Below are positions 20,890 to 31,879 of a stretch of DNA of 64,000 bases, piece after piece. The stretch's first letter is position 1, and each line of letters begins with the position of its first letter. The notes beneath the pieces were generated by a model that saw nothing but the letters and a program-made list of their open reading frames with translations, ran no database searches and was not told where the DNA came from. The translations under genes and the position numbers were made by a program. This DNA comes from Pseudomonas oryzihabitans (GTDB lineage Bacteria; Pseudomonadota; Gammaproteobacteria; Pseudomonadales; Pseudomonadaceae): contig NZ_CP102428.1 in assembly GCF_024652905.1 (NCBI RefSeq), positions 3,050,501 through 3,114,500 of the forward strand, written 5' to 3'.

Positions 20890-21168
20890 TCAGGCCGCCA
20901 GGGCCTTGTCCAGCTTGCGCTCGATTTCCTTTTCGATCTGGCCACTGAGCATCGAGAACATCATGCCCAGGGTCGCCAGTACCCGCACCCGGTCTTCACC
21001 GACCTCGATCCGCCCGTCTACGCCGCTGCGCGTGAATGTCAGGGTATCGCCTTCCCAGGCGCAGGCCACCCCATAGTCGCGCGTGAGTTTTTCCGCCAGC
21101 TGGTCGGCTTTCTGGCGAGCGCCTTCCAGGCCGAGCGAATGGCTGCGTTCGATGGTGATCTGGGACAT
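20890..21168 (-). CDS. Polyhydroxyalkanoic acid system family protein (PHA_gran_rgn)
   Basis: The 92-residue protein matches the small family annotated as a polyhydroxyalkanoic acid system protein: ITIERSHSLGLEGARQKADQLAEKL, then a CAWEGDTLTFTRSGVDGRIEV core and an amphipathic C-terminus (GQIEKEIERKLDKALAA). It is cytoplasmic with no catalytic motif. No PHA synthase, depolymerase or phasin gene is nearby, unlike in pha-containing Pseudomonas, so any PHA role here is doubtful. It is convergent with the DUF971 gene and divergent from ubiE. Confidence 0.8.
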   Translation of the reverse strand: MSQITIERSHSLGLEGARQKADQLAEKLTRDYGVACAWEGDTLTFTRSGVDGRIEVGEDRVRVLATLGMMFSMLSGQIEKEIERKLDKALAA

Positions 21169-21319
21169 CGGGGAACTCCGGATAAGGGGCCCTGACTATA
21201 GCGAGGGCCCGCCACGTCGCCAATCGCGAGAACCGAGCGGTCAGCCCCCGTTTTAGCCGGACATCCCGGGCGATCGGCCTGCTAGAATGCCCTCTTGTCC
21301 CTGTCCCAGGTGTAGCCCC

Positions 21320-22090
21320 ATGAGCGATCCGCGCAAAGGCCCCGAGGCCGAATCCCAGACCCACTTCGGCTACCAGAGCGTCCCGGAGAGCCAGAAGGCT
21401 TACAAGGTCGCGGAGGTCTTCCATTCGGTGGCGGCCAAGTACGATGTGATGAACGACCTGATGTCGGCGGGCATCCACCGGCTGTGGAAGAGATTCACCA
21501 TCGAACTGTCCGGCGTGCGCCGCGGCAACCGCGTACTGGACATCGCCGGCGGCACCGGCGACCTGACCAAGCAGTTCGCCCGTCTGGTCGGCCCCACCGG
21601 CGAGGTGGTCCTGGCCGACATCAATGACTCCATGCTACGGGTCGGCCGCGATCGCCTGCTCGACGAAGGCGTCGCCAGCAATGTGCGCTTCGTCCAGGCG
21701 GATGCCGAGAAGCTACCCTTCCCCGACAACCATTTCGACTGCATCACCATCGCCTTCGGCCTGCGCAACGTCACCCACAAGGACCAGGCCCTGGCCTCAA
21801 TGCTGCGCGTGCTCAAGCCGGGTGGCCGGCTGCTGGTGCTGGAATTCTCCAAGCCCACCAACCCGCTGGTGTCCAAGGCCTATGACGCCTACTCCTTCGG
21901 CTTCCTGCCGCTGATGGGCAAACTGGTGGCCGGTGACGCCGAAAGCTATCGCTACCTGGCGGAATCGATCCGCATGCACCCCGATCAGCAGACCCTCAAG
22001 GCCATGATGGAAGAGACCGGCTTCGCCCGGGTCACCTTCCACAACATGACCGGCGGCGTGGTCGCCCTGCATCGCGGCATCAAGCCCTGA
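21320..22090 (+). CDS. ubiE: Ubiquinone/menaquinone biosynthesis C-methyltransferase UbiE
   Basis: UbiE is a SAM-dependent methyltransferase for the C-methylation step of ubiquinone synthesis. The 256-residue protein has the UbiE signature [17 protein letters not shown], the SAM-binding motif [11 protein letters not shown] and [16 protein letters not shown] 21320 gives the standard 256-residue form. Its stop overlaps the ubiJ start (TGATGG), so ubiE-ubiJ-ubiB is a coupled operon. Confidence 0.96.
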   Translation: MSDPRKGPEAESQTHFGYQSVPESQKAYKVAEVFHSVAAKYDVMNDLMSAGIHRLWKRFTIELSGVRRGNRVLDIAGGTGDLTKQFARLVGPTGEVVLADINDSMLRVGRDRLLDEGVASNVRFVQADAEKLPFPDNHFDCITIAFGLRNVTHKDQALASMLRVLKPGGRLLVLEFSKPTNPLVSKAYDAYSFGFLPLMGKLVAGDAESYRYLAESIRMHPDQQTLKAMMEETGFARVTFHNMTGGVVALHRGIKP

Positions 22091-22725
22091 TGGCCCTCGT
22101 CACCCAGGCGTTGCTGGCCGCACTGGAGCGTGGCCTGAATCCGCTGCTGGCGCTCGACCCGGTGGCCTTGCCGCGCCTGGCCGGCCTGACCGGACGGGTG
22201 ATCGCGGTCCAGCCCCGGCAACCGGCGCTGCGCCTGTACATCCTGCCCGCGGGTGACGGCCTGCACTTCGCCGCCCATCACGAGGGCGACATCGACTGCA
22301 CCCTCAGCGCCCCGGCGACGCGCCTCGCTGAACTGGCTCTGGCCCGCGACAAGCAGCGCGTGCTGCACCAGCCGGACGTGCGCCTGGAGGGCGACAGCGC
22401 CCTGCTGATCGAACTGTCCGACATCCTGCAGAAGCTGGAGCTGGACTGGCAGCACGAAGTCAGTCGCTGGCTCGGCCCGCTGCCAGCCGCACTCCTGGGT
22501 GATCTGGCCCGACGCAGCCAGGCACTCGGCGAACAGACGCGTGACAGTCTGCAGCTGACGCTGTCCAACTGGCTGAACGAGGAGAGTCGTCAGCTGGTCG
22601 GCCGCCTGGAAGGCGAGGCCCGCTTCGCCGAGATCGATGCCCTGCGCCTGGACGTGGATCGTCTCGACGCTCGCCTCGCCCGCCTGGGCACCGCCCGCAA
22701 CGCCAGGGATAACCCCGACGAATGA
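22090..22725 (+). CDS. ubiJ: Ubiquinone biosynthesis accessory factor UbiJ (SCP2 domain)
   Basis: The 211-residue protein has an N-terminal SCP2 lipid-binding domain ([27 protein letters not shown]) and a C-terminal coiled-coil helix ([19 protein letters not shown]). UbiJ is an assembly factor of the cytoplasmic Ubi complex that presents hydrophobic intermediates. It lies between ubiE and ubiB and overlaps both by a few bases. Confidence 0.92.
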   Translation: MALVTQALLAALERGLNPLLALDPVALPRLAGLTGRVIAVQPRQPALRLYILPAGDGLHFAAHHEGDIDCTLSAPATRLAELALARDKQRVLHQPDVRLEGDSALLIELSDILQKLELDWQHEVSRWLGPLPAALLGDLARRSQALGEQTRDSLQLTLSNWLNEESRQLVGRLEGEARFAEIDALRLDVDRLDARLARLGTARNARDNPDE

Positions 22726-24320
22726 AGCTGTTCGCTGCCCTCAACCGCCTGTTGCGGATCTTCTTCGTGGTGATCCGCTATCGGCTGGACGACATCGTCT
22801 ACGCCCTGCCGCTGCCCTGGTACCTGCGCGCCACCCGCTACGTGCTGCCCTGGCGCTGGCTGCCGCGGCCGAGCAAGACCCTGCCGCGCGGTGCCCGCCT
22901 GCGCCTGGCGCTGGAAGGTCTGGGACCGGTGTTCGTCAAGTTCGGCCAGATCCTCTCCACCCGGCGCGACCTCATGCCCGAGGATATCGCCGACGAACTG
23001 ATGTTCCTGCAGGACAAGGTCCCGCCCTTTCCGCCGGAAAAGGCCGTGGCGCTCATCGAGTCCCAGCTTGGCGTACCCATCAAGCAGGCCTTCGCCCGCT
23101 TCGATCACCAGCCGCTGGCCTCGGCCTCGGTGGCCCAGGTCCATGCCGCCCAGTTGCGCACCGGCGAGGAAGTGGTGGTCAAGGTGGTGCGGCCCGGGTT
23201 GAAGAACATCATCAGCCAGGACATCGCCTGGCTGTTCCTGCTGGCGCGCACCGCTGAAAAGCTCTCCGCCGAAGCCCGCCGCCTGCATCCGATGGACGTG
23301 GTCAGCGACTACGAGAAGACCATCTACGACGAACTGGACCTCCTGCGCGAGGCGGCCAACTCCAGCCAGCTCAGACGCAATTTCGAGGGTTCCGAGCGCC
23401 TCTACGTGCCCCAGGTGTACTGGGACTGGTGCCGCGAGCGGGTGCTGGTCATGGAGCGCATCTACGGCATCCCGGTGACCGATCTGGCCGCCCTGCGCGA
23501 CCAGGGCACGGACTTCAAGCTGCTGGCCGAGCGCGGCGTGGAGATCTTCTTCACCCAGGTGTTCCGCGACAGCTTCTTTCACGCCGACATGCACCCGGGC
23601 AACATCTTCGTCAGCACCGCCAAGCCCTGGGATCCGCTCTACATCGCCGTGGACTGCGGCATCATCGGCAGCCTGACCCCCGAGGACCAGGACTACCTGG
23701 CGCGCAACCTCTGGGCCTTCTTCCAGCGCGACTACCGCAAGGTCGCCCAGCTGCACATCGACTCCGGCTGGGTACCGGCCAACACCCAGGTCAACGAACT
23801 GGAAGCGGCCATCCGCACCGTTTGCGAGCCGATCTTCGAGAAGCCGCTCAAGGACATCTCCTTCGGCCAGCTGCTGCTGCGGCTGTTCCAGGTGGCGCGC
23901 CGTTTCAACATGGAGATCCAGCCGCAACTGGTGCTGCTGCAGAAGACCCTGCTCAACATCGAAGGGCTGGGTCGCCAGCTCTATCCGGACCTGGACCTCT
24001 GGTCCACCGCCAAGCCCTATCTGGAAAAGTGGATGCGCAAGCGGCTGAGTCCGCCGCAGGTCGCCCGCAACATCCAGCAGCAACTGGAACAGATCCCGCA
24101 TCTGGCGCAGATGGCCCGCGATACCCTGGAACGCATCACCCAGCCGCATCGCAAGGATCCACCCAACCCTTGGGGCAGACGCAACGACGACTGGATCGTG
24201 CGGGTCATCGGCGCGGTCCTGCTGGTCGGTGCCGCCCAATTGGGCCTCGAACCCCAGCCCCATGCCTGGCCCGCCTGGGCCATGCTGGTCGGTGGCCTGG
24301 TTCTGGTGATCAGGCGCTGA
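22722..24320 (+). CDS. ubiB: Ubiquinone biosynthesis kinase-like protein UbiB
   Basis: UbiB is an atypical ABC1/ADCK ATPase needed for ubiquinone synthesis at the inner membrane. The 532-residue protein has the family KxGQ motif in [16 protein letters not shown], the Ala-rich loop ASVAQVHAA, the catalytic-loop-like [10 protein letters not shown] and the DCG metal motif (VDCGIIGSL). Two C-terminal transmembrane helices end the protein. It overlaps ubiJ by 4 bp. Repeat element C lies 105 bp downstream. Confidence 0.95.
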   Translation: MKLFAALNRLLRIFFVVIRYRLDDIVYALPLPWYLRATRYVLPWRWLPRPSKTLPRGARLRLALEGLGPVFVKFGQILSTRRDLMPEDIADELMFLQDKVPPFPPEKAVALIESQLGVPIKQAFARFDHQPLASASVAQVHAAQLRTGEEVVVKVVRPGLKNIISQDIAWLFLLARTAEKLSAEARRLHPMDVVSDYEKTIYDELDLLREAANSSQLRRNFEGSERLYVPQVYWDWCRERVLVMERIYGIPVTDLAALRDQGTDFKLLAERGVEIFFTQVFRDSFFHADMHPGNIFVSTAKPWDPLYIAVDCGIIGSLTPEDQDYLARNLWAFFQRDYRKVAQLHIDSGWVPANTQVNELEAAIRTVCEPIFEKPLKDISFGQLLLRLFQVARRFNMEIQPQLVLLQKTLLNIEGLGRQLYPDLDLWSTAKPYLEKWMRKRLSPPQVARNIQQQLEQIPHLAQMARDTLERITQPHRKDPPNPWGRRNDDWIVRVIGAVLLVGAAQLGLEPQPHAWPAWAMLVGGLVLVIRR

Positions 24321-24425
24321 ACTCCTTAAGCTGTAACCGTCCTGTCATTTTTATCGGGCGAAATACACGCCCTCAGCCACTGGTGCCCTGCCGCTGTATT
24401 CGAGTTGCGTCTTATGCGAGGCTAG

Positions 24426-24565
24426 GGCCTGTTTGAAAAGTCGCCGAGCGAAGGTCAGGCAAGGCAAAAATCCGTGAGGAAGCGGAGTTTACGAACGGTA
24501 AATGAGCATTCCGAACGGATTTTTAACGCCGCATGACCGAGCGCAAGCATTTTTCGGACAGAGCC
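24426..24565. repeat. Dispersed intergenic hairpin element, copy C
   Basis: This 140-bp copy lies between ubiB and hisI in plus orientation, with the core at 24476-24512. It is the most diverged copy in its arms: the proximal stem is AAAAATCCGT/ACGGATTTTT, a perfect 10 bp of different sequence from copy A, and the middle stem is GGTCA/TGACC where copy A has GCCAA/TTGGC. The core GAGGAAGCGGAGTTTAC...GTAAATGAGCATTCC is unchanged. The outer ends are an imperfect inverted repeat (GGCCTGTTTGAAAA with TTTTCGGACAGAGCC). Confidence 0.88.
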
Positions 24566-24597
24566 AAGTACCCTAATTCGTAGTATTGAACAGACTC

Positions 24598-24999
24598 ATG
24601 AGCGACTGGTTAGACGAGATCCACTGGAACAGCGACGGCCTGGTACCGGCCATTGCCCAGGACCCCACCTCGGGGCGCATCCTGATGATGGCCTGGATGA
24701 ACCGCGAATCCCTGGCCCTGACCGCCGCCGAAGGCCGTGCGGCCTACTGGTCGCGCTCGCGCAATCGCCTCTGGCGCAAGGGCGAGGAATCCGGTCACGT
24801 GCAGCGCGTCATCGAATTGCGCCTGGACTGCGACGCCGATGTGGTGGTACTGCAGGTGGAGCAACTGGGTGGCATCGCCTGCCACACCGGCCGGGAAAGC
24901 TGTTTCTATCGCGTGTTGCGCGATGGCCAGTGGGCAACCGTCGACCCGGTGATCAAGGATCCCCAAGCCATCTATGCCGGAGGGCACGGCCATGACTGA
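24598..24999 (+). CDS. hisI: Phosphoribosyl-AMP cyclohydrolase
   Basis: This enzyme opens the adenine ring of phosphoribosyl-AMP, the third step of histidine synthesis. The 133-residue protein shows the conserved [28 protein letters not shown] and the zinc-site cysteines ([16 protein letters not shown]). ATG 24598 is used rather than TTG 24586 because it gives the family start [14 protein letters not shown]. The ribosome binding site is weak, and repeat C ends 32 bp upstream. It is a separate gene from hisE, as in other Pseudomonas, and overlaps it by 8 bp. Confidence 0.95.
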   Translation: MSDWLDEIHWNSDGLVPAIAQDPTSGRILMMAWMNRESLALTAAEGRAAYWSRSRNRLWRKGEESGHVQRVIELRLDCDADVVVLQVEQLGGIACHTGRESCFYRVLRDGQWATVDPVIKDPQAIYAGGHGHD

Positions 25000-25324
25000 C
25001 ACCCTTGCGCGCCTGGCGCAGGTGCTGGAAGAACGCAAGCAGGCCGCTCCGGACTCCTCCTATGTGGCCAGCCTCTATCACAAGGGCCTGAACAAGATCC
25101 TGGAAAAAGTCGGCGAAGAAAGCGTCGAGACCATTCTCGCCGCCAAGGACGCCGCCATCAGTCAGCAGTACGACGACGTCATCTACGAGACCGCCGATCT
25201 CTGGTTCCACAGCCTGATCATGCTCTCGGCCCTTGGCCAGCATCCCCAGGCCGTGCTGGACGAACTGGATCGTCGTTTCGGCCTCTCCGGGCACGCCGAA
25301 AAGGCCGCCCGCACTCAATCCTGA
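24992..25324 (+). CDS. hisE: Phosphoribosyl-ATP pyrophosphatase
   Basis: This enzyme hydrolyses phosphoribosyl-ATP to phosphoribosyl-AMP, the second step of histidine synthesis. The 110-residue all-alpha MazG-like protein carries [15 protein letters not shown], whose acidic residues bind Mg, and [20 protein letters not shown] 24992 has GGAGGG upstream (CCGGAGGGCACGGCC) and overlaps hisI by 8 bp. tatA starts 27 bp after its stop. In Pseudomonas hisIE and tatABC are adjacent and may be co-transcribed. Confidence 0.95.
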   Translation: MTDTLARLAQVLEERKQAAPDSSYVASLYHKGLNKILEKVGEESVETILAAKDAAISQQYDDVIYETADLWFHSLIMLSALGQHPQAVLDELDRRFGLSGHAEKAARTQS

Positions 25325-25351
25325 CCCCAAGCTTCGCAACGAGGAAAGACC

Positions 25352-25618
25352 ATGGGTATCTTCGACTGGAAACACTGGCTCGTCATCCTGCTCGTCGTGG
25401 TGATCGTCTTTGGCACCAAACGCCTGAAGCATCTGGGCTCCGACGTGGGCGAGGCCATCAAGGGCTTTCGCAAGGCCATGCACACCGACGAGGACGACAA
25501 GACCGAACAGCCGGCGCCCACCGCCAGCACGGCCAACCCCAACGCCCCGCTGAATCGCCCCCAGACCTTCGATGCCGAGCACCGCAAGGTCGAAGAGCCG
25601 GTGGTGCGCAAGGACTAA
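25352..25618 (+). CDS. tatA: Sec-independent translocase subunit TatA
   Basis: TatA oligomerises to form the transport-active element of the Tat pathway for folded proteins. The 88-residue protein has a short N-terminus (GIFDWKHW), one membrane helix ([16 protein letters not shown]), the hinge and an amphipathic helix ([15 protein letters not shown]), then an acidic and Pro-rich tail. It is the first gene of tatABC. Confidence 0.95.
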   Translation: MGIFDWKHWLVILLVVVIVFGTKRLKHLGSDVGEAIKGFRKAMHTDEDDKTEQPAPTASTANPNAPLNRPQTFDAEHRKVEEPVVRKD

Positions 25619-25627
25619 GGCCCACCC

Positions 25628-25984
25628 ATGTTCGGAATCAGCTTTCCCGAAATGATGCTGGTGGGGTTCGTCGCCTTGCTGGTGCTGGGTCCGGAACGCC
25701 TGCCAGGCGCGGCGCGCACCGCAGGCTTGTGGATCGGTCGCCTGCGGCGCAGCTTCAACAGCATCCGCCAGGAAGTGGAGCGCGAGATCGGCGCTGACGA
25801 AATTCGCCAGCAGCTGCGCAACGAGCATATCCTGTCCATGGAACAGCGCGACAACCGGCCCAAGCCTGCCGCTTCCACCCCGGAAGCCCAGACGCCGCCC
25901 GCTGCCGCTGCTCCGCCCATGCCCCAGGACGTGGTTGCCGAACGCCCGCAGGATCCGCCCCAGACGCCGCCAAGAGCACCATGA
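25628..25984 (+). CDS. tatB: Sec-independent translocase subunit TatB
   Basis: TatB forms the twin-arginine receptor with TatC. The 118-residue protein begins [22 protein letters not shown] with the Glu8 typical of TatB, then [14 protein letters not shown] and an amphipathic helix ([17 protein letters not shown]), then a Pro/Ala-rich tail. It starts 9 bp after tatA, and its end overlaps the tatC ATG by 4 bp. Confidence 0.95.
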   Translation: MFGISFPEMMLVGFVALLVLGPERLPGAARTAGLWIGRLRRSFNSIRQEVEREIGADEIRQQLRNEHILSMEQRDNRPKPAASTPEAQTPPAAAAPPMPQDVVAERPQDPPQTPPRAP

Positions 25985-26778
25985 GCGACAAGCCTTCCGA
26001 TCACGATGACCAGGAAATGCCCCTGGTCTCGCACCTCACCGAATTGCGCACCCGCATCCTCAGATGCGTGCTGGCGACCTTTCTGATCTTCCTCGGCCTG
26101 TTCTACTTCGCCCAGAAGATCTATGCCTTCGCCTCCGAGCCGATCCGCCGCGTCCTCCCCGAAGGCGCGACCATGATCTCCACGGACGTCACCTCCCCCT
26201 TCCTGGCGCCCTTCAAGCTGACCCTGGTGGTGTCGCTGTTCATCGCCATGCCGGTGATCCTGCACCAGGTCTGGGGCTTCGTCGCGCCCGGGCTCTATCG
26301 CCATGAGAAGAAAGTCGCCATCCCGCTGCTGATCTCCAGCATCGTGCTGTTCTACGCCGGTATGGCCTTCGCCTACTTCCTGGTGTTCCCGATCATCTTC
26401 CACTTCTTCAGCAGCATCACGCCGGAAGGCGCCATGATGATGCCGGACCTGAACGCCTATCTGGATTTCATCCTGACGCTGTTCTTCGCCTTCGGCGTGG
26501 CCTTCGAGATTCCCGTGGCCACCGTGCTGCTGATCTGGATCGGCGTGGTCGATGTGGCCTACCTGAAGAAGATCCGTCCCTACGTCATCATTGGCTGTTT
26601 CGTGGTCGGCATGATCCTGACGCCGCCGGACGTCTTCTCCCAGACCATGCTGGCCGTGCCCATGTGGCTGCTGTTCGAGATCGGCCTGCTGTTCGGTCGC
26701 TTCGTGCAGAAGCGCGAGCGCCCACTGGCCGACGAAGACGCCAGCCCTGAAGCCCAGCCGCCCGCCGAACGCCCGTGA
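25981..26778 (+). CDS. tatC: Sec-independent translocase subunit TatC
   Basis: TatC binds twin-arginine signal peptides. The 265-residue polytopic protein has six predicted transmembrane helices. The cytoplasmic N-terminus [15 protein letters not shown] contains the signal-peptide-binding HLxELRxR motif, and the loop [16 protein letters not shown] is conserved. It overlaps tatB by 4 bp and rsmE by 4 bp. Confidence 0.96.
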   Translation: MSDKPSDHDDQEMPLVSHLTELRTRILRCVLATFLIFLGLFYFAQKIYAFASEPIRRVLPEGATMISTDVTSPFLAPFKLTLVVSLFIAMPVILHQVWGFVAPGLYRHEKKVAIPLLISSIVLFYAGMAFAYFLVFPIIFHFFSSITPEGAMMMPDLNAYLDFILTLFFAFGVAFEIPVATVLLIWIGVVDVAYLKKIRPYVIIGCFVVGMILTPPDVFSQTMLAVPMWLLFEIGLLFGRFVQKRERPLADEDASPEAQPPAERP

Positions 26779-27485
26779 ATCTGATCCTGCTCGAAGCGGC
26801 CGACTTCACGGCCGCTGACCGGGTCGTGCTGCGCGATCCGCGCCGTCTCGCCCATCTGCGCGAGGTCCATCAGGCGGCCGCGGGTGACCGGATGCGCGTC
26901 GGCCTGCTGGATGGGCTGATGGGTATCGGCCAGATCGAGTCCCTCGACACCGGCCAGGCCTGCCTGACCGTCACCCTCGACCAGCCACCGCCGGCCAAGC
27001 TGCCGCTCACCCTGCTGCTCGCTCTGCCCCGCCCCAAGATGCTGCGCCGGGTGCTGCAGACCGTGTCCGCCATGGGGGTCGCACGCCTGGTGCTGCTCAA
27101 CAGCTACCGGGTGGAAAAGAGCTTCTGGCAGACCCCCTTTCTCGAACCTGCGGCTATCGAGGAGCAACTGCGTCTGGGGCTGGAGCAGGCGCGGGACACG
27201 GTGCTGCCGGAGGTGCTGATCGAAAAGAGATTCAAGCCCTTCGTCGAGGACCGCCTGCCCGCACTGGCAGCCGGCACCCGCGGCCTGGTCGGCCATCCGG
27301 GCAGTTATCCCGCCTGCCCACGCGCCCTCAGCGAGCCCGTGACGCTGGCGATCGGTCCCGAGGGTGGCTGGATACCCTATGAGGTCGAGAAGCTACAGGA
27401 AGCCGGCCTGGCGCCCGTGCAGCTCGGTGAGCGCATCCTGCGCGTCGAGAACGCCGTACCCGCCCTCCTCGCCCGCCTGTTCTAG
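26775..27485 (+). CDS. rsmE: 16S rRNA (uracil(1498)-N(3))-methyltransferase
   Basis: RsmE is a SPOUT-class methyltransferase that methylates U1498 of 16S rRNA. The 236-residue protein has an N-terminal PUA-like RNA-binding region (LRDPRRLAHLREVHQAAAGD) and the knotted SPOUT core with IGPEGGWIPYEVEKLQEAG and LGERILRVENAVPALLA. It uses GTG 26775, overlapping the tatC stop. A strong terminator follows 15 bp after the gene. Confidence 0.93.
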   Translation: MNLILLEAADFTAADRVVLRDPRRLAHLREVHQAAAGDRMRVGLLDGLMGIGQIESLDTGQACLTVTLDQPPPAKLPLTLLLALPRPKMLRRVLQTVSAMGVARLVLLNSYRVEKSFWQTPFLEPAAIEEQLRLGLEQARDTVLPEVLIEKRFKPFVEDRLPALAAGTRGLVGHPGSYPACPRALSEPVTLAIGPEGGWIPYEVEKLQEAGLAPVQLGERILRVENAVPALLARLF

Positions 27486-27499
27486 CTCGATTCACGGAC

Positions 27500-27539
27500 A
27501 AAAAAAGCCCCGGTGTCTCGCGACACCGGGGCTTTTTTA
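27500..27539. terminator. Bidirectional terminator between rsmE and opgH
   Basis: A GC-rich stem (GCCCCGGTGTC/GACACCGGGGC) is flanked by A7 on the left and T6 on the right. It serves rsmE on the plus strand and opgH on the minus strand. Confidence 0.95.
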
Positions 27540-27555
27540 TGCGCGAAGCGCCTCC

Positions 27556-30153
27556 TCAGGAGGCGGGCCGCGGGGTCAGGCTGGCTGGACTGGCCGCGGC
27601 ATCCGCCGCCGAGTCGCTGTGAGAGCGCGGTCGCAGGGTCGCATAGGCCTCGCGCCAGTTGCGATGCTCCTCGGCTTTCCAGACCTGCAGGTGCAGTTGC
27701 GCCATGCCGTCTGGATCGCTCAGTAGGCGCCATTGGTCGTCGCCCTTGGTCTTCTCCGGACCAGCGGCCAGGACCCGCGCCACCCGCTCTTCGCGCAGCC
27801 GGCGGGCCGGCTCCACCACCTTGCCGTGGCGACCGCGGGCCATGCCGATGGCCAGGGCATTGAGCACCGGATCGACAGTCGCGCGCAGGAAGCCCTTGGT
27901 CAGGGCGTTGCGGTTGTTCAGGTGCAGGTACTCGTCGGTCGCCACCAGCTCGCGCGGCGGAGCGTACTCTTCCGGGATCAGGAACAGGTGATGCCGGCGA
28001 CTGCCCAGCCCCAGGTTGGTACGGCTGGAAATCACCGACACCGGCGCCGACAGGATCAGCGACACCACGATGGGCGACAGCCACCAGAGGAAACGCGGAT
28101 CCAGCCAGGCCACGCCGGCGGTCCAGATCAGACCAAGCAGCATCTGCGAACCATGGCGGCGGAACGCTTCGCTCCAGGGCGTGTCGTTGTCGTCCCGCTG
28201 GGGCGAATTCCACTGCACCGACCAGCCCAGGAAGGCGGCGGTCACGAACACCGTGTGGAACAGCATCCGCACCGGTGCCAGCAGCACCGAGAAGAGCATC
28301 TCCAGCATCATGGAAAGGAACAGCCGCAGACCGCCACCGAATTCCTTGGCACCCTTGGCGATGATCAGCACCACGCTGAGCAGCTTGGGCAGGAACAGCA
28401 GGATCAGGGTGGTGGAGAACAGCGCGATGGCCTGCTCCGGATGCCACTGGGGCCAGACCGGGAACAGCTGGCGGGGCTGGAAGAAGTACTGGGGCTCCAG
28501 CAACTTGTGGATCGCCAAGAGCGCCGTGGACAGCACCAGGAAAAGGAACCACAGCGGCGCCGACAGGTAGGACATCACCCCGGTGAGGAACACCGCGCGG
28601 TGTACCGGGTGCATCCCCTTGACCAGGAACAGCCGGAAGTTCATCAGGTTGCCATGGCACCAGCGACGGTCACGCTTGAGTTCGTCCAGCAGGTTGGGCG
28701 GCAGTTCTTCGTAGCTGCCCGGCAGATCGTAGGCGATCCACACGCCCCAGCCGGAACGGCGCATCAGCGCGGCTTCGACGAAGTCGTGGGAGAGAATCGC
28801 GCCGGCGAAGGAGCCCGTGCCTGGCAACGGAGCCAGAGCACAATGGTCGATGAACGGCTTGACCCGGATGATCGCGTTGTGACCCCAGTAGTGAGATTCA
28901 CCCAGCTGCCAGAAATGCAGGCCGGCGGTGAACAGCGGTCCGTACACCCGGGTGGCGAACTGCTGCAGGCGCGCGTACAGGGTATCCATGCCGGACGCCT
29001 TGGGCGCGGTCTGGATGATGCCGGCACGGGGATTGGCTTCCATCAGCCGGACCAGACTGGCCAGGCACTCGCCGCTCATCACGCTGTCGGCGTCGAGCAC
29101 CACCATGTACTTGTATTGGCTGCCCCAGCGACGGCAGAAGTCGTCGATGTTGCCGCTCTTGCGCTTCACCCGACGCCGACGGCGGCGATAGAAGATGTGG
29201 CCGAAGCCACCGACCTCGCGGCACAGCTCCAGCCAGGCCTTCTCTTCGGCCACGCACTTGTCCGGATCGTTGCTGTCGCTGAGGATGAAGAAGTCGAAGT
29301 GCTCCAGCTCGCCACTGGCACGGACCGACTCGTAGGTGGCTCTCAGACCGGCGAATACCCGCGGAACGTCTTCGTTGGCGATGGGCATCACCAGGGCGGT
29401 ACGCGACTGGGGATCGATCGGCTCGGTACCGGTGGAGCTGGCCGAGATGCTGTACTTGTCGCGCCCGCTGAGCAGTTGCCAGAAGCCCATCAAGGCGGTC
29501 CAGAAACCGGCGGACACCCAGCAGAACAGCAAGGCGAAGAGCAGCAGGATGCTGGTCTGCACCACATAGGGCAGCACCTGGCGAATGGATTCGCCCCAGC
29601 CCTGACTGTAGATCTCGCTGAGATCGACCAGCGCCCAGCCCTGATAGGGCAGCACGGCCTTCATGTACCAGGTGGCGATGCCGGTCTGTACCAGCATCAG
29701 GATCAACAGGATGAAGCGGCGGAAGGACCCTACCTTGCGCCAGTGCGCATGGGCATCGGCTTCCGGATCGGGTTGCCAGCGACTGTGGTCCTTGCGGCCG
29801 AGCAGGCGCTTCCAGCTCCGCGCCACGGGATTGGTGCGCCAGGGATCGGGCACCATCATGGAGCGGGTCATGGGCGGGGTGGCCTTGATGAACACCCGAC
29901 CCTGGGCATCGCTGCCCAGCAGCTCGCCATCGTCCAGGGTATCGTCCCAACCGGCGGCCAGGCGTGCCTCGGTGGAAGCGATCACCGCGTCGGCGCCCTG
30001 GGCACCTTCGCCGCGGGCACCGGCCAGTTGCCGGTGCAGCGACTCGACGTCGGCGGTCTGGTCCAGCACCTGCCGTTGCCCGGCGGGCAACGGCAGGTGT
30101 TCGAGGTAGTCGCCAGCAGCGGCGACCGAGGTATCGCGGGTGGTGTTATTCAT
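27556..30153 (-). CDS. opgH: Glucans biosynthesis glucosyltransferase OpgH (MdoH)
   Basis: OpgH is the inner-membrane glycosyltransferase that polymerises the beta-1,2 backbone of osmoregulated periplasmic glucans from UDP-glucose. The 865-residue protein has two N-terminal transmembrane helices near residues 125-210, then a GT2 domain with [22 protein letters not shown] (DxD) and the acceptor-site motif RDRRW, then several C-terminal helices. ATG 30153 is chosen (MNNTTRDT) because it overlaps the opgG end by 8 bp; an upstream in-frame start at 30198 would overlap opgG further. Confidence 0.94.
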   Translation of the reverse strand: MNNTTRDTSVAAAGDYLEHLPLPAGQRQVLDQTADVESLHRQLAGARGEGAQGADAVIASTEARLAAGWDDTLDDGELLGSDAQGRVFIKATPPMTRSMMVPDPWRTNPVARSWKRLLGRKDHSRWQPDPEADAHAHWRKVGSFRRFILLILMLVQTGIATWYMKAVLPYQGWALVDLSEIYSQGWGESIRQVLPYVVQTSILLLFALLFCWVSAGFWTALMGFWQLLSGRDKYSISASSTGTEPIDPQSRTALVMPIANEDVPRVFAGLRATYESVRASGELEHFDFFILSDSNDPDKCVAEEKAWLELCREVGGFGHIFYRRRRRRVKRKSGNIDDFCRRWGSQYKYMVVLDADSVMSGECLASLVRLMEANPRAGIIQTAPKASGMDTLYARLQQFATRVYGPLFTAGLHFWQLGESHYWGHNAIIRVKPFIDHCALAPLPGTGSFAGAILSHDFVEAALMRRSGWGVWIAYDLPGSYEELPPNLLDELKRDRRWCHGNLMNFRLFLVKGMHPVHRAVFLTGVMSYLSAPLWFLFLVLSTALLAIHKLLEPQYFFQPRQLFPVWPQWHPEQAIALFSTTLILLFLPKLLSVVLIIAKGAKEFGGGLRLFLSMMLEMLFSVLLAPVRMLFHTVFVTAAFLGWSVQWNSPQRDDNDTPWSEAFRRHGSQMLLGLIWTAGVAWLDPRFLWWLSPIVVSLILSAPVSVISSRTNLGLGSRRHHLFLIPEEYAPPRELVATDEYLHLNNRNALTKGFLRATVDPVLNALAIGMARGRHGKVVEPARRLREERVARVLAAGPEKTKGDDQWRLLSDPDGMAQLHLQVWKAEEHRNWREAYATLRPRSHSDSAADAAASPASLTPRPAS

Positions 30154-31711
30154 TGGCAGGTAGCTGGTAAGTCCAGGTTTCGCTGAGCGGTTTATCACCC
30201 TGGGCGAGATTGGCGCGCATTTCCACCGGCTTGGTCTGATCCTTGACCTTGAGTCTCAGGGTCAGGCGATAGCCCTTGGTAACCGGGTTATAGCGCACAG
30301 AGTTCTCGACCAGTTCACCGTTGGCGTCCAGGCTGACCTGGGAGCCGACCTGCGAATCCTCGGGCAGATCGTCGAGATTCGGCCCTTCGAAGTCGATGAT
30401 GTAGGCCAGGCTGCCATCGGTCTGGCGCACCAGGTTGGATTGACGCACGTCGCCGGTGGACAGGCGGGTCTGGGCGACCCAGGCCAGGTCCTTGGTGTGC
30501 AGGTTGGGTTCGTCGGTGGTGAAGTGCAGACGATAGCTGACATCGATCGGCTGGCCCTTCTCCGGCAGGGTGTCCGGCGTCCAGAAGGCCACGATGTTGT
30601 CGTTGGTCTCGTCCGGGGTGGGGATTTCCACCAGTTCGACGTGCCCCTTGCCCCAGTCGCCCTTGGGCTCTACCCAGCCGCTGGGACGCTTGTCATAACG
30701 CTCGTCCAGGTCCTGGTACTTGTAGAACTCGTGACCACGTTGCAGCAGACCGAAACCGCGCGGATTCTCGATGGTGTAGGTGCTGACCGACAGGCGGCGC
30801 GGGTTGTTCAGCGGACGCCACAGCCACTCGCCGTTGCCGGCATGGATCGCCAGGCCGTTGGAGTCGTGCAGCGCCGGCCGGTAGTTGACCTGGGCGCTCG
30901 GCTGGTTGGGGCCGAACAGGTACATGCTGGTCAGCGGCGCGATGCCGAGCTTGTTGACGTTGTCGCGCAGGAACACCTTGGCTTCGACGTCGACGGTGCT
31001 GTCCTTGCCAGGCGTCAGCACGAAGCGATAGGCACCGGTGGCCCGCGGCGAATCGAGCATTGCATAGATCACCAGGTTGCGACGATCCGACTGGGGCTGT
31101 TCGACCCAGAATTCGGTGAAGCGCGGGAATTCCTCGCCGGACGGCAGGGCGGTGTCGATGGCCAGGCCACGGGCGGACAGGCCATAGACCTGGTTCTTGC
31201 CGATCACCCGGAAATAGCTGGCGCCGAGCATGGTCATCAGCTCGTCATGCTTGTCCGCCTTGTTCAACGGATAGAGCACCTTGAAACCGGCGAAGCCGAG
31301 ATCCTTGAGCTGGGCCTGGTCGATCTGCAGGTTGCCGAAGTTGAACATCGAGGGATCGTATTTGATCTCCTCGACACTGCTGGCAGTGACCTCGTTGATC
31401 TTCACCGGCACGCTGTAGTGCATGCCCTCGTGATAGAAATTCAGCCGGAAGGGCGTCTTGGCATCCTTCCAGTAGGCCTTGTCCTGATTGAAGGTGATCT
31501 GCTGATAATCGGCATACTTCATGCCGCTGAAGGATGCGGGCAGGTTGCTCTTGGGCGCGACGAATTTCTGGCCGGAGAGTTCTTTGGCTTTGGCGGCCAC
31601 GTCGTCCAGGCTGAAGGCCAGGGCCTGGGCACTGAAGAGACCCAGTGCAACGGAGAGCCCGATCAGGGCGAAGCCCTGCTTGCCCGGCTTAACTTTGGAA
31701 TGAGATAACAC
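30146..31711 (-). CDS. opgG: Glucans biosynthesis protein G
   Basis: OpgG is the periplasmic factor required for synthesis or branching of osmoregulated periplasmic glucans. The 521-residue protein starts at GTG 31711, which has a near-perfect AGGAGG six bases upstream; longer in-frame starts lack this and give no signal. A Sec signal peptide ([20 protein letters not shown]) precedes [15 protein letters not shown] and a beta-sandwich catalytic-like domain. It is the first gene of opgGH. Confidence 0.95.
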   Translation of the reverse strand: MLSHSKVKPGKQGFALIGLSVALGLFSAQALAFSLDDVAAKAKELSGQKFVAPKSNLPASFSGMKYADYQQITFNQDKAYWKDAKTPFRLNFYHEGMHYSVPVKINEVTASSVEEIKYDPSMFNFGNLQIDQAQLKDLGFAGFKVLYPLNKADKHDELMTMLGASYFRVIGKNQVYGLSARGLAIDTALPSGEEFPRFTEFWVEQPQSDRRNLVIYAMLDSPRATGAYRFVLTPGKDSTVDVEAKVFLRDNVNKLGIAPLTSMYLFGPNQPSAQVNYRPALHDSNGLAIHAGNGEWLWRPLNNPRRLSVSTYTIENPRGFGLLQRGHEFYKYQDLDERYDKRPSGWVEPKGDWGKGHVELVEIPTPDETNDNIVAFWTPDTLPEKGQPIDVSYRLHFTTDEPNLHTKDLAWVAQTRLSTGDVRQSNLVRQTDGSLAYIIDFEGPNLDDLPEDSQVGSQVSLDANGELVENSVRYNPVTKGYRLTLRLKVKDQTKPVEMRANLAQGDKPLSETWTYQLPANE

Positions 31712-31879
31712 GCAGCCTCCTAAATCAGCGTACGAATACGTTCGGCGACCGGTGGTCGCGAAACGGATAGGCAGAGGTCCGACTCCCGCAAGGGTCAATG
31801 ATTCCCCAGTTGGACGACCGTTCAAACTCGAACTGCGCAATCATAGACACTTGGCAGGGCGCTGTAAGGGGCGCCCTCA

